The notes beneath the pieces are model-generated. The model was given only the letters and a program-made list of their open reading frames with translations. It did not search any database and was not told the origin of the DNA. Of a stretch of 64,000 nucleotides of DNA, positions 32,594 through 43,431 are shown piece after piece. How positions within the stretch are numbered: position 1 is the first letter of the stretch; each line of letters begins with the position of its first letter. The stretch is from Gallionella sp. (GTDB lineage: Bacteria > Pseudomonadota > Gammaproteobacteria > Burkholderiales > Gallionellaceae): contig JAQUAI010000004.1 in NCBI GenBank assembly GCA_028687335.1, positions 62,001 through 126,000 of the forward strand, in the 5' to 3' direction. The translations under genes were made by a program, and so were the position numbers.

Positions 32594-34603
32594 TCAAGGC
32601 AATGTTACAAATCCGCCCCCCTTGTTCAGCATTGCCTTCAAATTGGCCAATTTGCTTTTACCCTCATCCTTGCTCACGGTTTGCACCGCTTCCTTGTGAC
32701 CGCCGGTAAACAACAACTCATCCTCCGGCATTTCTTCCACAAAACGACTGGGTTCACACACCATAAAATCTTTGCCGCGTTTACGCCGGTTGCAATAACT
32801 GATTTGCAAACTGCGCTCGGCACGGGTAATGCCCACATACATCAGACGGCGTTCCTCCTCGATCTGTTTTTCATTACTGTCGCGGAACGGCAAAATATCC
32901 TCTTCCACGCCGATGATAAACACATGCGGAAACTCCAGGCCTTTGGCGGCATGCAAGGTGGAGAGCGTCACCGCATCCTGCTCCTTATCCTTGCCTTCCA
33001 ACATATTAATCAAGGCGATGGTCTGCACCATATCGAGCAGCGACTTTTCATCTTGCTCAGCTTTGCGTTTCAACCAAGCGATGAAGTCCTGCACGTTTTT
33101 CCATTTTGCATCCGCCTGACGTGATTCGTGCGAATCGTATAACCACGTTTCGTAATTGATGGCGCGCAATAATTCATCCAACAACTCGCCGCAGGCATCT
33201 TTCTCGGCACGCTCCTGAATCCGGTTGATAAAGTTGCAAAACAACATCAAGTCTTCATGCTGTCGCGGCGGCAGCTCGTCAACCATTTGCGTTTCAAATG
33301 CGGCCTCAAATAGACTAATTTGTCGTGCCCCAGCATAGCTACCCAACTTCTCCAAGGTCGCATTACCCACGCCACGCTTGGGCGTGGTAATCGCACGAAT
33401 AAAAGCTGGATCGTCATCGGGGTTGGCAATCAGTCGCAAATAGGAGGTGATATCTTTGATCTCGGCGCGGTCAAAAAACGAGGTGCCACCACTCACCGTA
33501 TAAGGCACGCGTTGTGCCCGCAACTGTTCTTCAAACACGCGCGACAAATGGTTGCTGCGATACAAAACGGCATAGTCGGCAAAGCGGGTACCACACTCAA
33601 ATTTATGCGCCATCAACCGCATCACCACACTCTCAGCCTCATGCTCATCATCACGCGCGGCATACACTCGTATCGGATCGCCGATACCATGCTCGCTCCA
33701 CAATTTCTTCTCGAACACCTTGGTATTGTTGTTAATGAGCTGATTGGCTACAGTCAGAATGCGTTGCGAAGAGCGGTAGTTTTGCTCCAGCTTGATAACG
33801 CGCAGATTCGGGTAGTCGTTACGTAAATTGTGCAGATTTTCAACGCTCGCTCCGCGCCAAGCATAGATTGCCTGATCGTCATCGCCCACGGCGGTAAAGG
33901 CAGCGCGACTCCCCGCCAGCAACCGTGTCAGCTGATATTGGCAATCGTTGGTGTCCTGATATTCGTCGATCAACAGGTAGCGCAAACGGCTTTGCCAACG
34001 CACCAACGCTTCGGGATGCTGCTTGAACAACACCACAGGAAGGTGAATTAAATCGTCGAAATCGACAGCTTGGTACGCGCGTAGCGTTTCCTGATAACGG
34101 GCATAGATGCGCGCTTGCACCTGAGTCTCAGCCGCACCGCCTGCCTCAGCCGCCTGTTCGGGCGAAATAAATGCCGACTTCCAGTTTGACATCTGCGTTT
34201 GCAAGTCGCGTATCTCCTGCTTGTCGCCGGAGTTGGTCAGCTCACTCAATATCTTCCATGTATCACTGCTATCAAAAATGGAAAACTGCGGCTTATAACC
34301 GAGCAGCTTCGCCTCGGCGCGCAGAATGTGCATCCCAAGCGAGTGAAAAGTGCTAACCACCAAGCCCTTGCTGTTTTTGCCTTGCAATAACTTACCGACC
34401 CGCTCGCGCATCTCGTTCGCCGCTTTATTGGTGAACGTAATGGCGGCAATGTTTTTCGGCTCGTAGCCACACTCCTCAACCAGATACGCAATCTTATGCG
34501 TAATGACACGCGTCTTGCCGCTCCCCGCCCCAGCCAACACCAACAGTGGGCCGTCCAAATAACTTGCAGCTTCGCGCTGCGCGGCATTGAGCTTGCTTAA
34601 CAT
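32594..34603 (-). CDS. rep: ATP-dependent DNA helicase Rep (UvrD/Rep superfamily)
   Basis: MLSKLNAAQREAASYLDGPLLVLAGAGSGKTRVITHKIAYL... Confidence 0.93.
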   Translation of the reverse strand: MLSKLNAAQREAASYLDGPLLVLAGAGSGKTRVITHKIAYLVEECGYEPKNIAAITFTNKAANEMRERVGKLLQGKNSKGLVVSTFHSLGMHILRAEAKLLGYKPQFSIFDSSDTWKILSELTNSGDKQEIRDLQTQMSNWKSAFISPEQAAEAGGAAETQVQARIYARYQETLRAYQAVDFDDLIHLPVVLFKQHPEALVRWQSRLRYLLIDEYQDTNDCQYQLTRLLAGSRAAFTAVGDDDQAIYAWRGASVENLHNLRNDYPNLRVIKLEQNYRSSQRILTVANQLINNNTKVFEKKLWSEHGIGDPIRVYAARDDEHEAESVVMRLMAHKFECGTRFADYAVLYRSNHLSRVFEEQLRAQRVPYTVSGGTSFFDRAEIKDITSYLRLIANPDDDPAFIRAITTPKRGVGNATLEKLGSYAGARQISLFEAAFETQMVDELPPRQHEDLMLFCNFINRIQERAEKDACGELLDELLRAINYETWLYDSHESRQADAKWKNVQDFIAWLKRKAEQDEKSLLDMVQTIALINMLEGKDKEQDAVTLSTLHAAKGLEFPHVFIIGVEEDILPFRDSNEKQIEEERRLMYVGITRAERSLQISYCNRRKRGKDFMVCEPSRFVEEMPEDELLFTGGHKEAVQTVSKDEGKSKLANLKAMLNKGGGFVTLP

Positions 34604-34743
34604 GAGGTAAACGACCGGAATCAAAAACGGCGCGCATCATACCAAATCGCACGGCCATCTCTGGCGCACCCGACTCAGGGGGTTGTGAGCGAGAGGTAAT
34701 TAGGCTACCTTTCGGAAAAACACATAAAGCTTGGGGAGATTCA

Positions 34744-35862
34744 ATGGCAGACGCGGCGTTTCGCGTTGAAGATCAGACTGATGGCAGCAAGCGCGTGATT
34801 CTCACCGGCGCTTGGTCGTTGCGCGGCGTGCAGAACAATTTCTCCGATCTGCGCGAGCATCTGTCAGGCTTTTTCAGCAACCCTTTCACTCACTGGGATC
34901 TCAGTGCCGTCGAACAACTCGACAGTGCTGCCGCTGTCATGCTGTGGAGCGGCTGGGGCAAACATGTAGATCAGCGCATGACCTTGCGTCCGGAACATAC
35001 CGCACTGTTCAACACCATCGCCGCACTCCCCCCCGCCCACTCGCTGGCGGCCGGTCGCGGCAATCTAATGACACCGCTGCGCACCTTGTGGGATGGCTAT
35101 CTCGACTTTTTTAGCCATCTGGTCGATTTCGTCAATCTAGTTGGCGGACTATTGCTCGAACTACTCTACATCCTGCGCAATCCACGCAACATTCCGCTCA
35201 AGGAAATTTCGGCCAACGTCTACAAGGGGGGCGTACAGGCTTTGCCGGTGACTGCGTTGGTCAGCTTCATGATTGGTGTTGCGATGAGCTATCTGATGGC
35301 GATCCAGTTGCGCAAATTCGGCGCGGATATCTTCATCGTCAACATCATCGGTCTCGCCGGCATCCGCGAACTGGGCCCGATTTTAATGGCCATCATCGTT
35401 GCCGGACGCTCCGGCTCGGCGATGACCGCACAGATCGGCGTGATGCGCGTCACCGAAGAAATCGATGCGCTCGCTACCATGGGCATTTCGCGCACACTCA
35501 GACTTATCCTGCCAAAAGTAATGGGGCTAACGCTAGTCGCCCCGCTGCTTGCCTTCTGGACTTCGGCCTGGGCTATTCTGGGCGGAATGCTGGCAGCGCA
35601 ACTGCAACTCGGCATCAGCATGGAATTTTTCCTCGACTACCTGCCGCGCGTGGTCACACCGGTCACCATGCTGCTGGCTATCTTCAAGGGATTAACCTTC
35701 GGCTTGCTAGTCACACTCATCGCCTGCCACTTCGGCATGCGCGTCAAACCTAATACCGAAAGTCTTTCCGCCAGCACAACATCCTCTGTCGTAAGTGCGA
35801 TCACCACCGTAATTCTGGTCGACGCAGTCTTTGCCATCATCACTCGGAACATCGGCCTATGA
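34744..35862 (+). CDS. MlaE-type ABC transporter permease with N-terminal STAS-like domain
   Basis: N-terminal LTGAWSLRGVQNNF...WDLSAVEQLDSAAAVMLW, then MlaE/YrbE permease (IIGLAGIRELGPILMAIIVAGRSGSAMTAQIGVMRVTEEIDAL). Confidence 0.93.
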   Translation: MADAAFRVEDQTDGSKRVILTGAWSLRGVQNNFSDLREHLSGFFSNPFTHWDLSAVEQLDSAAAVMLWSGWGKHVDQRMTLRPEHTALFNTIAALPPAHSLAAGRGNLMTPLRTLWDGYLDFFSHLVDFVNLVGGLLLELLYILRNPRNIPLKEISANVYKGGVQALPVTALVSFMIGVAMSYLMAIQLRKFGADIFIVNIIGLAGIRELGPILMAIIVAGRSGSAMTAQIGVMRVTEEIDALATMGISRTLRLILPKVMGLTLVAPLLAFWTSAWAILGGMLAAQLQLGISMEFFLDYLPRVVTPVTMLLAIFKGLTFGLLVTLIACHFGMRVKPNTESLSASTTSSVVSAITTVILVDAVFAIITRNIGL

Positions 35863-36650
35863 GCGAGCACAGCATTGCCTGCGAGGTTACCGGCGTTTGG
35901 ACGCAATACGGCACGACCGTCATCCACCGCGACTTAAATCTGAAGGTCTATACGGGTGAAGTCATGGCACTGGTGGGCGGCTCCGGCAGCGGCAAAACCA
36001 CCCTGCTGCGCCACATCATCGGACTGACCACGCCGTCGCGCGGCGAGATTCGTTTGTTCGGCGTGAACCTAGCGCAACTCGACCGAGATGGTGCGCGCCA
36101 AGCACGCAATCGTTTCGGCATGTTATTCCAGCAAGGCGCATTATTTTCGGCACTCACCGTGTATGAAAACATCGCCTTCCCGCTACGCGAACTACGCCAG
36201 TTCGACGAAGATGCAATTCATTTACTGGTGATGCACAAACTGGCATTGGTCGAACTCGAACCCAAACACGCTTGGCTGCTACCCTCGCAACTGTCCGGCG
36301 GCATGATCAAGCGCGTCGCACTAGCGCGTGCGCTGGCACTGGAACCAGAGCTGCTGGTGCTGGACGAACCCACCGCAGGACTCGACCCCGACCGCAGTGA
36401 AAAATTTGTCCAGCTCATCAAAAATCTGCGCAAACAACTGGGACTGACTGTTATTTTCGTCACCCATGATCTCGACACACTGGTCGGCATGACCGACCGT
36501 GTTGCCGTACTGGCCGACCAGCACATCATCGCCTCATGCAGTCTGCCGGAACTCGCCAACATCAACCACCCCTTCGCTCAAAACTTTTTTCAAGGCGTCA
36601 GTGAACGTCTGGAACGGACCAATAAATGGAAAATCGCCCCTACACCCTAA
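35859..36650 (+). CDS. MlaF-type ABC transporter ATP-binding protein
   Basis: GGSGSGKTTLLRH, LSGGMIKRVALARALALEPELLVLDEPTAGLDP. Confidence 0.93.
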   Translation: MSEHSIACEVTGVWTQYGTTVIHRDLNLKVYTGEVMALVGGSGSGKTTLLRHIIGLTTPSRGEIRLFGVNLAQLDRDGARQARNRFGMLFQQGALFSALTVYENIAFPLRELRQFDEDAIHLLVMHKLALVELEPKHAWLLPSQLSGGMIKRVALARALALEPELLVLDEPTAGLDPDRSEKFVQLIKNLRKQLGLTVIFVTHDLDTLVGMTDRVAVLADQHIIASCSLPELANINHPFAQNFFQGVSERLERTNKWKIAPTP

Positions 36651-37456
36651 TCGCCGGAATATTCGCCCTATTACTCGGAATCGGCCTTATTGCTTCGTTC
36701 TGGTGGCTAGGCAATTCTCACACGCCGCAAACCCATTACCACATGATTTCGAATAGTCCGGTTTCCGGGCTTAACGAACAGGCGGCCGTGCGCTTTCGTG
36801 GCGTAGATGTCGGGCACGTCGAGAAAATCACACTGGATCCAAGCAACCCGATGGCAATCGCCGTGGAAATTTCCGTCGACCATCGCCTCGTGCTGACCCG
36901 AGGCACCTTTGGACACCTTGCTGGGCAAGGACTAACAGGCCTTTCCTACGTTGAGCTGGACGACAGCGGCACAGACAAAACTCCGCTAGGCGAACAAGTC
37001 ATTGTGCTAAACGACTCCGAGATGAATGCCATGCTTAACTCGGGAAAGAAAATGGTCGCACAAGTGGCGGACATCGCCGTCAATGCCGACAAGCTACTCA
37101 AAAGCTTGAACATGGTGCTGGATGAAAAAGGCCGCGAGCGCGTCAGCCGTCTGCTGGAAAACCTAGACAACGCTAGCACCGAACTACAACCCTTACTAAA
37201 ATCATCCACCGCCACCATGGATGCCGCACGCCCCAGCTTCGCCAAACTCAACACCACGCTGGATGAAATCAACAAAGTTGGTGTCACAGTCAACGAAGAA
37301 ACACTGCCGCGTCTGCATCAACTCACCCACCAACTCAACCAAGATGCGGTCAGCCTTAATCGCCTGATCAACACCCTAGACGAACATCCAGAAAGCGTCA
37401 TTTTCGGCAAACCCGCGAGCAAACCCGGCCCCGCCGAGGCAGGCCATAAACCATGA
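36626..37456 (+). CDS. MlaD/MCE-domain lipid transport protein
   Basis: N-terminal TM plus MCE domain (SPVSGLNEQAAVRFRGVDVGHVEKITLDPSNP). Confidence 0.92.
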   Translation: MENRPYTLIAGIFALLLGIGLIASFWWLGNSHTPQTHYHMISNSPVSGLNEQAAVRFRGVDVGHVEKITLDPSNPMAIAVEISVDHRLVLTRGTFGHLAGQGLTGLSYVELDDSGTDKTPLGEQVIVLNDSEMNAMLNSGKKMVAQVADIAVNADKLLKSLNMVLDEKGRERVSRLLENLDNASTELQPLLKSSTATMDAARPSFAKLNTTLDEINKVGVTVNEETLPRLHQLTHQLNQDAVSLNRLINTLDEHPESVIFGKPASKPGPAEAGHKP

Positions 37457-38100
37457 ACTCATTGTCACACAATGGCGATACGAACAGCACAATGCGCCAC
37501 CGCACAGGTATAGGGATAGCCAGCGCGTTGATACTGGGGCTCGCTGCCTGCGCGCCCACCCCACGTGACATTCAGCTATTCGCCGCGCCACCTGCCGTGC
37601 CCGCAAAAGTGCTAACAGCCCCTATTTTGCTGGCACCGATTGATGCCGCGCCGACCTATTTGAGCAAAGACATCAGCTACCGCTTGCACTACGAAACTGA
37701 CCGCACGCAATCCTATTCCGATAGCCGCTGGACTGAGCCGCCTATCGCGCAACTTGCCCGCAGCTTGCATGCCACCAGTAATAATTTGCTCGCGCTGAAC
37801 GAGCAGCGCCAAACCGCTCACTGCGCGCTTAATATCGAACTACTAGGCTACGACCATGTATTCAGCAGCGCACAGCAAAGCCACGGTGAAATTCACCTGC
37901 GCTACGCACTGACACATCTGCGCAGCCACCGCAAACTCAAACACGGTGAACTGCGTGTTGAAATCCCCGCCGTCTCTGCCGATGCACGCGGCGGTGCAAC
38001 CGCGCTGCAACACGCCAATCAAGATGCCACCGCGCAACTCTTAGACTGGTTACACGCCAGCCTCAACGAAGCCGAATCCAGCAAGCTCTGCGCACGCTAA
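37453..38100 (+). CDS. ABC-type transport auxiliary lipoprotein (PqiC/DUF330-like)
   Basis: Lipobox-like LGLAACAP, overlaps the MCE gene, LAPIDAAPTYLSKDISYRL. Confidence 0.8.
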   Translation: MNSLSHNGDTNSTMRHRTGIGIASALILGLAACAPTPRDIQLFAAPPAVPAKVLTAPILLAPIDAAPTYLSKDISYRLHYETDRTQSYSDSRWTEPPIAQLARSLHATSNNLLALNEQRQTAHCALNIELLGYDHVFSSAQQSHGEIHLRYALTHLRSHRKLKHGELRVEIPAVSADARGGATALQHANQDATAQLLDWLHASLNEAESSKLCAR

Positions 38101-38176
38101 ACATCTGCCGTTTGTTGCCGATATAACTAGCAAGGGCGCTACATTCAGCGTCCCCCGCAACCAGCAGGAGGGCATC

Positions 38177-38380
38177 ATGGCAACCATCACAATGAACATG
38201 GGCAGTTACGAAATCGAACGCGATGCAGCGCCCGAGTACGGTGAAGAAGTTTTGTGCGCGGGATGGGTACCAACCTTGGCGCTACGTGAGCGCGAAGCCG
38301 AACCTATCGGCATGCCACACCCGATGGCAGACATTGATGTCGATACGTTTCTGCGCACGATGTATGCACAGCAACGCTAA
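38177..38380 (+). CDS. Hypothetical 67-aa protein
   Basis: Strong SD (caggagggcatcATG), complete ORF MATITMNMGSYEIERDAAPEYGEEVLCAGWVPTLALREREAEPIGMPHPMADIDVDTFLRTMYAQQR. Confidence 0.65.
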   Translation: MATITMNMGSYEIERDAAPEYGEEVLCAGWVPTLALREREAEPIGMPHPMADIDVDTFLRTMYAQQR

Positions 38381-38532
38381 CTCAGAAACAGCACCAGACT
38401 GCGTGGTGATGGCGATGTGCTTTGCGAATAGATTCGCACATCCTGCAACAAGCCAGTCATTTCAAAATGGCGCGAAGATGCCATAAAGAACCGCCAATAC
38501 TCGCGGCGATCTCGTTCAAACTCAACTCTGTT
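38377..38532 (-). pseudogene. Candidate 3'-end relic of an unidentified gene
   Basis: Open frame NRVEFERDRREYWRFFMASSRHFEMTGLLQDVRIYSQSTSPSPRSLVLFLS* bounded upstream by an in-frame TAA; protein-like composition. Confidence 0.35.
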
Positions 38533-38551
38533 TTAGCAGCGAATATCTCAG

Positions 38552-39403
38552 TTAGGAAATGTTGACTTGCAACCCAAGCGTGCGTAGCCGTTCGGCAAAT
38601 GCATCCATCGCACGCGCATCAAGATTGCCGAGTCGAGCCGCTTCGGCTTGCATCGAGGGGCGTGCCAAGCCGTAGAGCAATACGCCCTGCGGCCTATGCC
38701 CAGCGTTGATTACACTCTCGACGAACGCCACATACTCGTCTTCCGCACTTTGCCCCGGTACCACACCATCAAGGGTAAACCAGCAGGTCTGTAGCCAAGT
38801 TGGGCACAACGAGATAGCGGTAATCAGGTTGTCACGCACGGCTGCCGTGGTTACTTGCGTGTCGTTTATTTGCGCCCTGCCCGCCGCGTCCGCTCGATCC
38901 AGTTTGAACCAGATTTCGCCATTGATCTTTGCCAACTGCCGCAGCCCGTCCTGAACTTGCGCGCGATGCATCAAGCTGCCGTTGCTAATGAGCACGGTCT
39001 TAACTCCAGCCGGAACAGACAGTTCGTTGCGCAACTTAGCGATGAGTTCGATCACGCCAGCAAATTGCCCACTGCTGGTTGGCTCGCCATTACCGGATAA
39101 CGCAATATCGTTAAGACGACGCGCACCTTCCGGCACTCGGGTCTGCATAAAATCTCCCTGCAACAACTGGTGCAAAAATCCGCGCAGCTCCTGCTCCAGT
39201 GTATTGAGATCGATCTGCGGTGCGCTACCGTTCACCAGCCCGGGGACTTGGCAATAGACGCAACGCCAGTTGCAAGCGTTATTGGTATTGAGATTGATGC
39301 CGACGGAGACTCCGCCGGCTCGGCGTGAAACTACAGGATAAACGTATTGCAAAGACGCACTGTCGCGTCCGTGATCGGAGGTGCTAAGCAACTTTCCGCT
39401 CAA
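38552..39403 (-). CDS. Radical SAM protein
   Basis: CNWRCVYCQVPG cluster motif; NDIALSGNGEPTSS. Confidence 0.88.
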   Translation of the reverse strand: MSGKLLSTSDHGRDSASLQYVYPVVSRRAGGVSVGINLNTNNACNWRCVYCQVPGLVNGSAPQIDLNTLEQELRGFLHQLLQGDFMQTRVPEGARRLNDIALSGNGEPTSSGQFAGVIELIAKLRNELSVPAGVKTVLISNGSLMHRAQVQDGLRQLAKINGEIWFKLDRADAAGRAQINDTQVTTAAVRDNLITAISLCPTWLQTCWFTLDGVVPGQSAEDEYVAFVESVINAGHRPQGVLLYGLARPSMQAEAARLGNLDARAMDAFAERLRTLGLQVNIS

Positions 39404-40335
39404 GACTTGGCCGCAGGCAAATATTTGGCCGGATCAACCGGTTTGCCGTAACGACGCACTTCGAAATGCAGTTTAACCCGGTCGGCATCGCTGTTACCCA
39501 TCTCGGCGATTTTCTGTCCGCGTGTAACGCTTTGCCCTTCTTTGACCAGCACTTTGTCGTTGTGCGCGTAAGCACTCAGGTAAGTGCTGTTGTGTTTGAT
39601 GATGATGAGCTTGCCGTAACCGCGCAAACCGCTGCCGCTGTACACCACCTTGCCCGGCGCACTGGCAACGATGGCCTGCCCCTGCTTGCCCCCGATGTCG
39701 ATACCCTTGCGATTGGCCGCTTCCGAATAGTCGGCAATGATCTTGCCCTGTGTCGGCATGCCCCAGTCGATATTCTCATCAGCATCATCGCTACCCGAGT
39801 CGGCAACGGCAGGCTTGCTCTCCGCTTTGACCGGCGGCTTATTCTCTGCCACGGGCGGCTTGGCCGGTGCATTTTCCACCGGCTTAGAGGGCGCACCGCT
39901 CTGCACTTTATCGATCTGCGCGGCAGCTGCGTCGGTGTAGGCGTACTTCACCACCTTAGGTTGGTCTTTAATGACAGGTTCGGCGACCTTAATCTCGCTC
40001 ACCGGCACGCGCGCAGCAGCAGATGGAAATAGCTTCAGTTGCTGTCCAACCTGAATGCGATTCGGGTCATCAATGCCGTTAAACTGCGCCAACTCGTGAT
40101 AGTCGAGACCGTAATTGAAGGCGATGCTGTACAGCGTGTCACCCTTTTGCACAGTATGTGTTTGCGGACGCCAATCTTGCTCGCGCGCAAACTTTTTCCC
40201 CGCTGCAGATTGTATTTTTCCGGCTTTGCTTGTGGTGCTGCCCTGCTCAACCACAGGTGCGCGCCGACCGTCCGAAGCGCAGGCGGAAACAAGCAGTGCT
40301 ACAGCCAGCACAGCAATACGATGATTTAAGTTCAT
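39400..40335 (-). CDS. nlpD: LysM + M23 peptidoglycan-binding lipoprotein (NlpD-like)
   Basis: Lipobox LLVSACASD, Lys[44 protein letters not shown], degenerate M23 C-terminus. Confidence 0.9.
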   Translation of the reverse strand: MNLNHRIAVLAVALLVSACASDGRRAPVVEQGSTTSKAGKIQSAAGKKFAREQDWRPQTHTVQKGDTLYSIAFNYGLDYHELAQFNGIDDPNRIQVGQQLKLFPSAAARVPVSEIKVAEPVIKDQPKVVKYAYTDAAAAQIDKVQSGAPSKPVENAPAKPPVAENKPPVKAESKPAVADSGSDDADENIDWGMPTQGKIIADYSEAANRKGIDIGGKQGQAIVASAPGKVVYSGSGLRGYGKLIIIKHNSTYLSAYAHNDKVLVKEGQSVTRGQKIAEMGNSDADRVKLHFEVRRYGKPVDPAKYLPAAKS

Positions 40336-40988
40336 GCCTTCCCCGTCAACAAAGGTACGAATTTGACTGGCTCCAGCCGCGTTTCGCGGAAACCGTTTTT
40401 GTCCCGCTCAACCAGATACAGCCATTGTTCCTGCATCCCCACAGGCATCACCATTCTACCACCCAGCGCCAGTTGCTCCCGCAGCCCGGCGGCCAGTGTT
40501 GGCGCGGCACACGCCATGATGATGCCATCAAACGGAGCTAATTCTGGCAGGCCGATACCACCGTCACCGTAGCGCACGCTGATGTTGCGCATTTTGAGAT
40601 CACGCAGTTGTTTGCGGGCGCGCTCATATAGCGGCTGAATGCGCTCTATGGTCTGCACTTCTTTGGCGACTTGCCCCAGCACCGCCGCCTGATAGCCGCA
40701 GCCAGTACCGATTTCCAACACTTTCCCCAGCGGTTGTCCGTTGCGCAAAATTTCGGTCATGCGCGCCACGATGTACGGTTGCGAAATGGTTTGATTGAAA
40801 TTGATCGGCAGCGAAACATCGTCGTAAGCGCGGCTGGCCAGTGCTTCGTCCACAAACAGATGACGCGGCACTTCGTACATAGCGGCTAGCACCGCTTCGT
40901 CACGTATGCCCTGCTCGCGCAAACGCTCGATCATGCGCAAGCGCGTACGAGGTGAAGTCATGCCGATGCCGGTGATACGCATATTCAT
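40332..40988 (-). CDS. pcm: Protein-L-isoaspartate O-methyltransferase
   Basis: [33 protein letters not shown]. Confidence 0.95.
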   Translation of the reverse strand: MNMRITGIGMTSPRTRLRMIERLREQGIRDEAVLAAMYEVPRHLFVDEALASRAYDDVSLPINFNQTISQPYIVARMTEILRNGQPLGKVLEIGTGCGYQAAVLGQVAKEVQTIERIQPLYERARKQLRDLKMRNISVRYGDGGIGLPELAPFDGIIMACAAPTLAAGLREQLALGGRMVMPVGMQEQWLYLVERDKNGFRETRLEPVKFVPLLTGKA

Positions 40989-41725
40989 TTGAGCCAGTCC
41001 TTCACCGCGTCCAATTGCCCGAACTGGGTCAGGTCGATCTGCAAAGGCGTGACCGATACACGTTGTTGGGACAGCGCGTTAAAGTCGGTTCCCTCGCCCG
41101 CATCCTGCGCCTTGCCTGCCGCCCCCACCCAATACACGGTTTCACCGTGCGGATTGCTCGCCTTGATAACCGGCTCGGCTTTGTGGCGTTTACCTAGACG
41201 CGTCACCTCAATGCCACCTAATTGGTCGACAGGGACATCGGGCACATTGACGTTAAGCAGCCAAGGCTTGGTGTGGGTTTGTCCGGCAAAGCGCCGCACC
41301 AAATCGCACGTCACATCGGCAGCGGTTTGGTAATGGCGAAACTCTTTGCTCACCAATGAAACGGCAATCGCAGGAATACCCAGCAAAAAACCTTCCGTTG
41401 CCGCCGCGACAGTGCCTGAATAAATCGTGTCATCCCCCATATTGGCTCCGGCATTAATCCCTGAAACAACGATGTCAGGCTGATATTCCAGCATGCCGGT
41501 CACGGCCAAATGCACGCAATCCGTCGGCGTGCCGTTGACGTAATAAAAACCGTTGGCCGCTTGGCGCAGTTTGAGAGGACGATCCAGCGTCAGCGAATTG
41601 CTCGCGCCGCTGCGGTCGCGTTCCGGCGCAACCACAACAACATCAGCAACCGTTGCTAGGGTGCGCGCCAAACACTCCAAACCGGGTGCGAAATAACCGT
41701 CATCATTGGAGATTAGAATACGCAT
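40985..41725 (-). CDS. surE: 5'/3'-nucleotidase SurE
   Basis: [48 protein letters not shown]. Confidence 0.97.
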   Translation of the reverse strand: MRILISNDDGYFAPGLECLARTLATVADVVVVAPERDRSGASNSLTLDRPLKLRQAANGFYYVNGTPTDCVHLAVTGMLEYQPDIVVSGINAGANMGDDTIYSGTVAAATEGFLLGIPAIAVSLVSKEFRHYQTAADVTCDLVRRFAGQTHTKPWLLNVNVPDVPVDQLGGIEVTRLGKRHKAEPVIKASNPHGETVYWVGAAGKAQDAGEGTDFNALSQQRVSVTPLQIDLTQFGQLDAVKDWLK

Positions 41726-41859
41726 GGTGGGGACAGAAAATCAGTAAGAATAAGAATCGGCGCGCATTATATCGGCTTTCACCGTCACCGCACCGCTCGC
41801 ATCGAATTGCCCTATAATTTGCCCGAACAACCACGCAGCCCATGCCCGGAGAGCCGCAC

Positions 41860-42381
41860 ATGAACGAGCTAGATGCCATTCAACAAAGCTTGGCGAGTTT
41901 CACCCAACATTTCGATGAATTGTCTTCGGACAGATTCAATGCTTTGCGCGAGTCCTCATTTTTCGATCCGGTACCCAGCGACAAGTTAGCCACCATTGCC
42001 AAACTTGCCGAAATCAAAACGCTCAACGCGGGGAAAGTTATCATCACCGAAGGCAGCGAAATCAACTCTTTTTATGTCGTGCTGTTCGGCAATGCGATTG
42101 CAACCGTCCACAACAAAGTGGTCGGCCACATTCGTGGCGGCGAGTGTCTCGGCGAAAGCGTATTTTTCCGGCATGACCATATGCTGACATCCGCAACCGT
42201 CAAAGCGGACGGACAACTCATCGTTGCCGAATTCACCAAGTCGGCACTGGACGGACTAGCATCAGACAGTAAGCTTTATCTGGAAAAAGCACTGCTGCTG
42301 GCGCTGTTCAAAAAACTGCAATTAGCCAACAAAACCATCACCCAACTGGCCAGTTACGCTGCCGCCTCCGCCGATCAGTAA
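41860..42381 (+). CDS. Cyclic nucleotide-binding-domain protein (no DNA-binding domain evident)
   Basis: GKVIITEGSEINSFYVVLFGNAIATVHNKVVGHIRGGECLGESVFF. Confidence 0.82.
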   Translation: MNELDAIQQSLASFTQHFDELSSDRFNALRESSFFDPVPSDKLATIAKLAEIKTLNAGKVIITEGSEINSFYVVLFGNAIATVHNKVVGHIRGGECLGESVFFRHDHMLTSATVKADGQLIVAEFTKSALDGLASDSKLYLEKALLLALFKKLQLANKTITQLASYAAASADQ

Positions 42382-42430
42382 ACAGCTACAACTTATTGCC
42401 TGCGGTATCGCGCCGCGTTGACAGATATTT

Positions 42431-43264
42431 ATGAATCTCATCATCCAATCACTGCACGACATCCCCGCCGAATCACTCGACCATCTCAAACAACTGACTG
42501 GCGCAACACGAATTGAGCAAGTCGCACCGCACGCCTATCGACTGCGTGATGCCCGCCCCGAATCTCAAATATCCGACTATTGTCTAGCTAGACAAGTCGA
42601 CTACGGCTTTGTGCCGCAAGGTAAACACTTGTCCGATTTCGGTCTGGTGGTAATGGATATGGATTCGACGCTGATCTCGATTGAATGCATCGACGAAATT
42701 GCCGACATGCAAGGCATCAAGCCGCAAGTAGCCGAGATCACCGAAGCCGCCATGCGCGGTGAAATTGACTTTGCCGAAAGCCTGCGCCGCCGCGTCGCCC
42801 TGCTCGCAGGTCTCGATGAAAGTGCATTAAGCCGTGTTTACGAAGAACGTTTGCAATTAAATCCCGGCGCGGAAATCATGCTCGCCGAACTACAACGACA
42901 CGGCATCAAAACTTTGCTGGTGTCAGGCGGATTTACTTTTTTCACCGAGCGCCTGAAAGCCAGAGTCAGCCTCGACTTCGCCCATGCCAACACGCTGGAG
43001 ATCGTCAACGGCAAACTCACCGGAAACGTGCTCGGCACCATTGTTGATGCCCAGGCCAAAGCCGACTGGCTCATCCGCATACGCGACGAACTGGGACTTT
43101 CGGCGACACAAGTGATCGCCATGGGCGACGGCGCGAATGACTTGAAGATGATGGCGCAGGCCGGGGTCAGCATCGCCTATCACGCCAAGCCAGTCGTGCG
43201 AACGCAGGCCAGTTACGCGTTCAATTTTGTCGGTTTGGATGGATTGGTAAAACTATTCGCCTAA
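42431..43264 (+). CDS. serB: Phosphoserine phosphatase
   Basis: VVMDMDSTLISIECIDEIAD, VSGGFTFFTERLK, MGDGANDLKMM. Confidence 0.96.
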   Translation: MNLIIQSLHDIPAESLDHLKQLTGATRIEQVAPHAYRLRDARPESQISDYCLARQVDYGFVPQGKHLSDFGLVVMDMDSTLISIECIDEIADMQGIKPQVAEITEAAMRGEIDFAESLRRRVALLAGLDESALSRVYEERLQLNPGAEIMLAELQRHGIKTLLVSGGFTFFTERLKARVSLDFAHANTLEIVNGKLTGNVLGTIVDAQAKADWLIRIRDELGLSATQVIAMGDGANDLKMMAQAGVSIAYHAKPVVRTQASYAFNFVGLDGLVKLFA

Positions 43265-43431
43265 AGTCGGGCGGGCTTCAGACTGTTTTACCCATGAACT
43301 CACCTGCATCGAAATACAAACGGATGTAATAGCTTCAATAGTTGGACACACACACCAGCCAAACCTGATCAGGCCGAATCAATTCAATTCGGCAATCAGC
43401 GCCTCCCTCAACCTTTTTGCGGAGAACAGAC

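Noticed and set aside
43365-43396. Palindromes cctgatcagg and GCCGAA...TTCGGC upstream of the HPP gene
   Set aside because: Short stems, no match to a known operator; may be chance.
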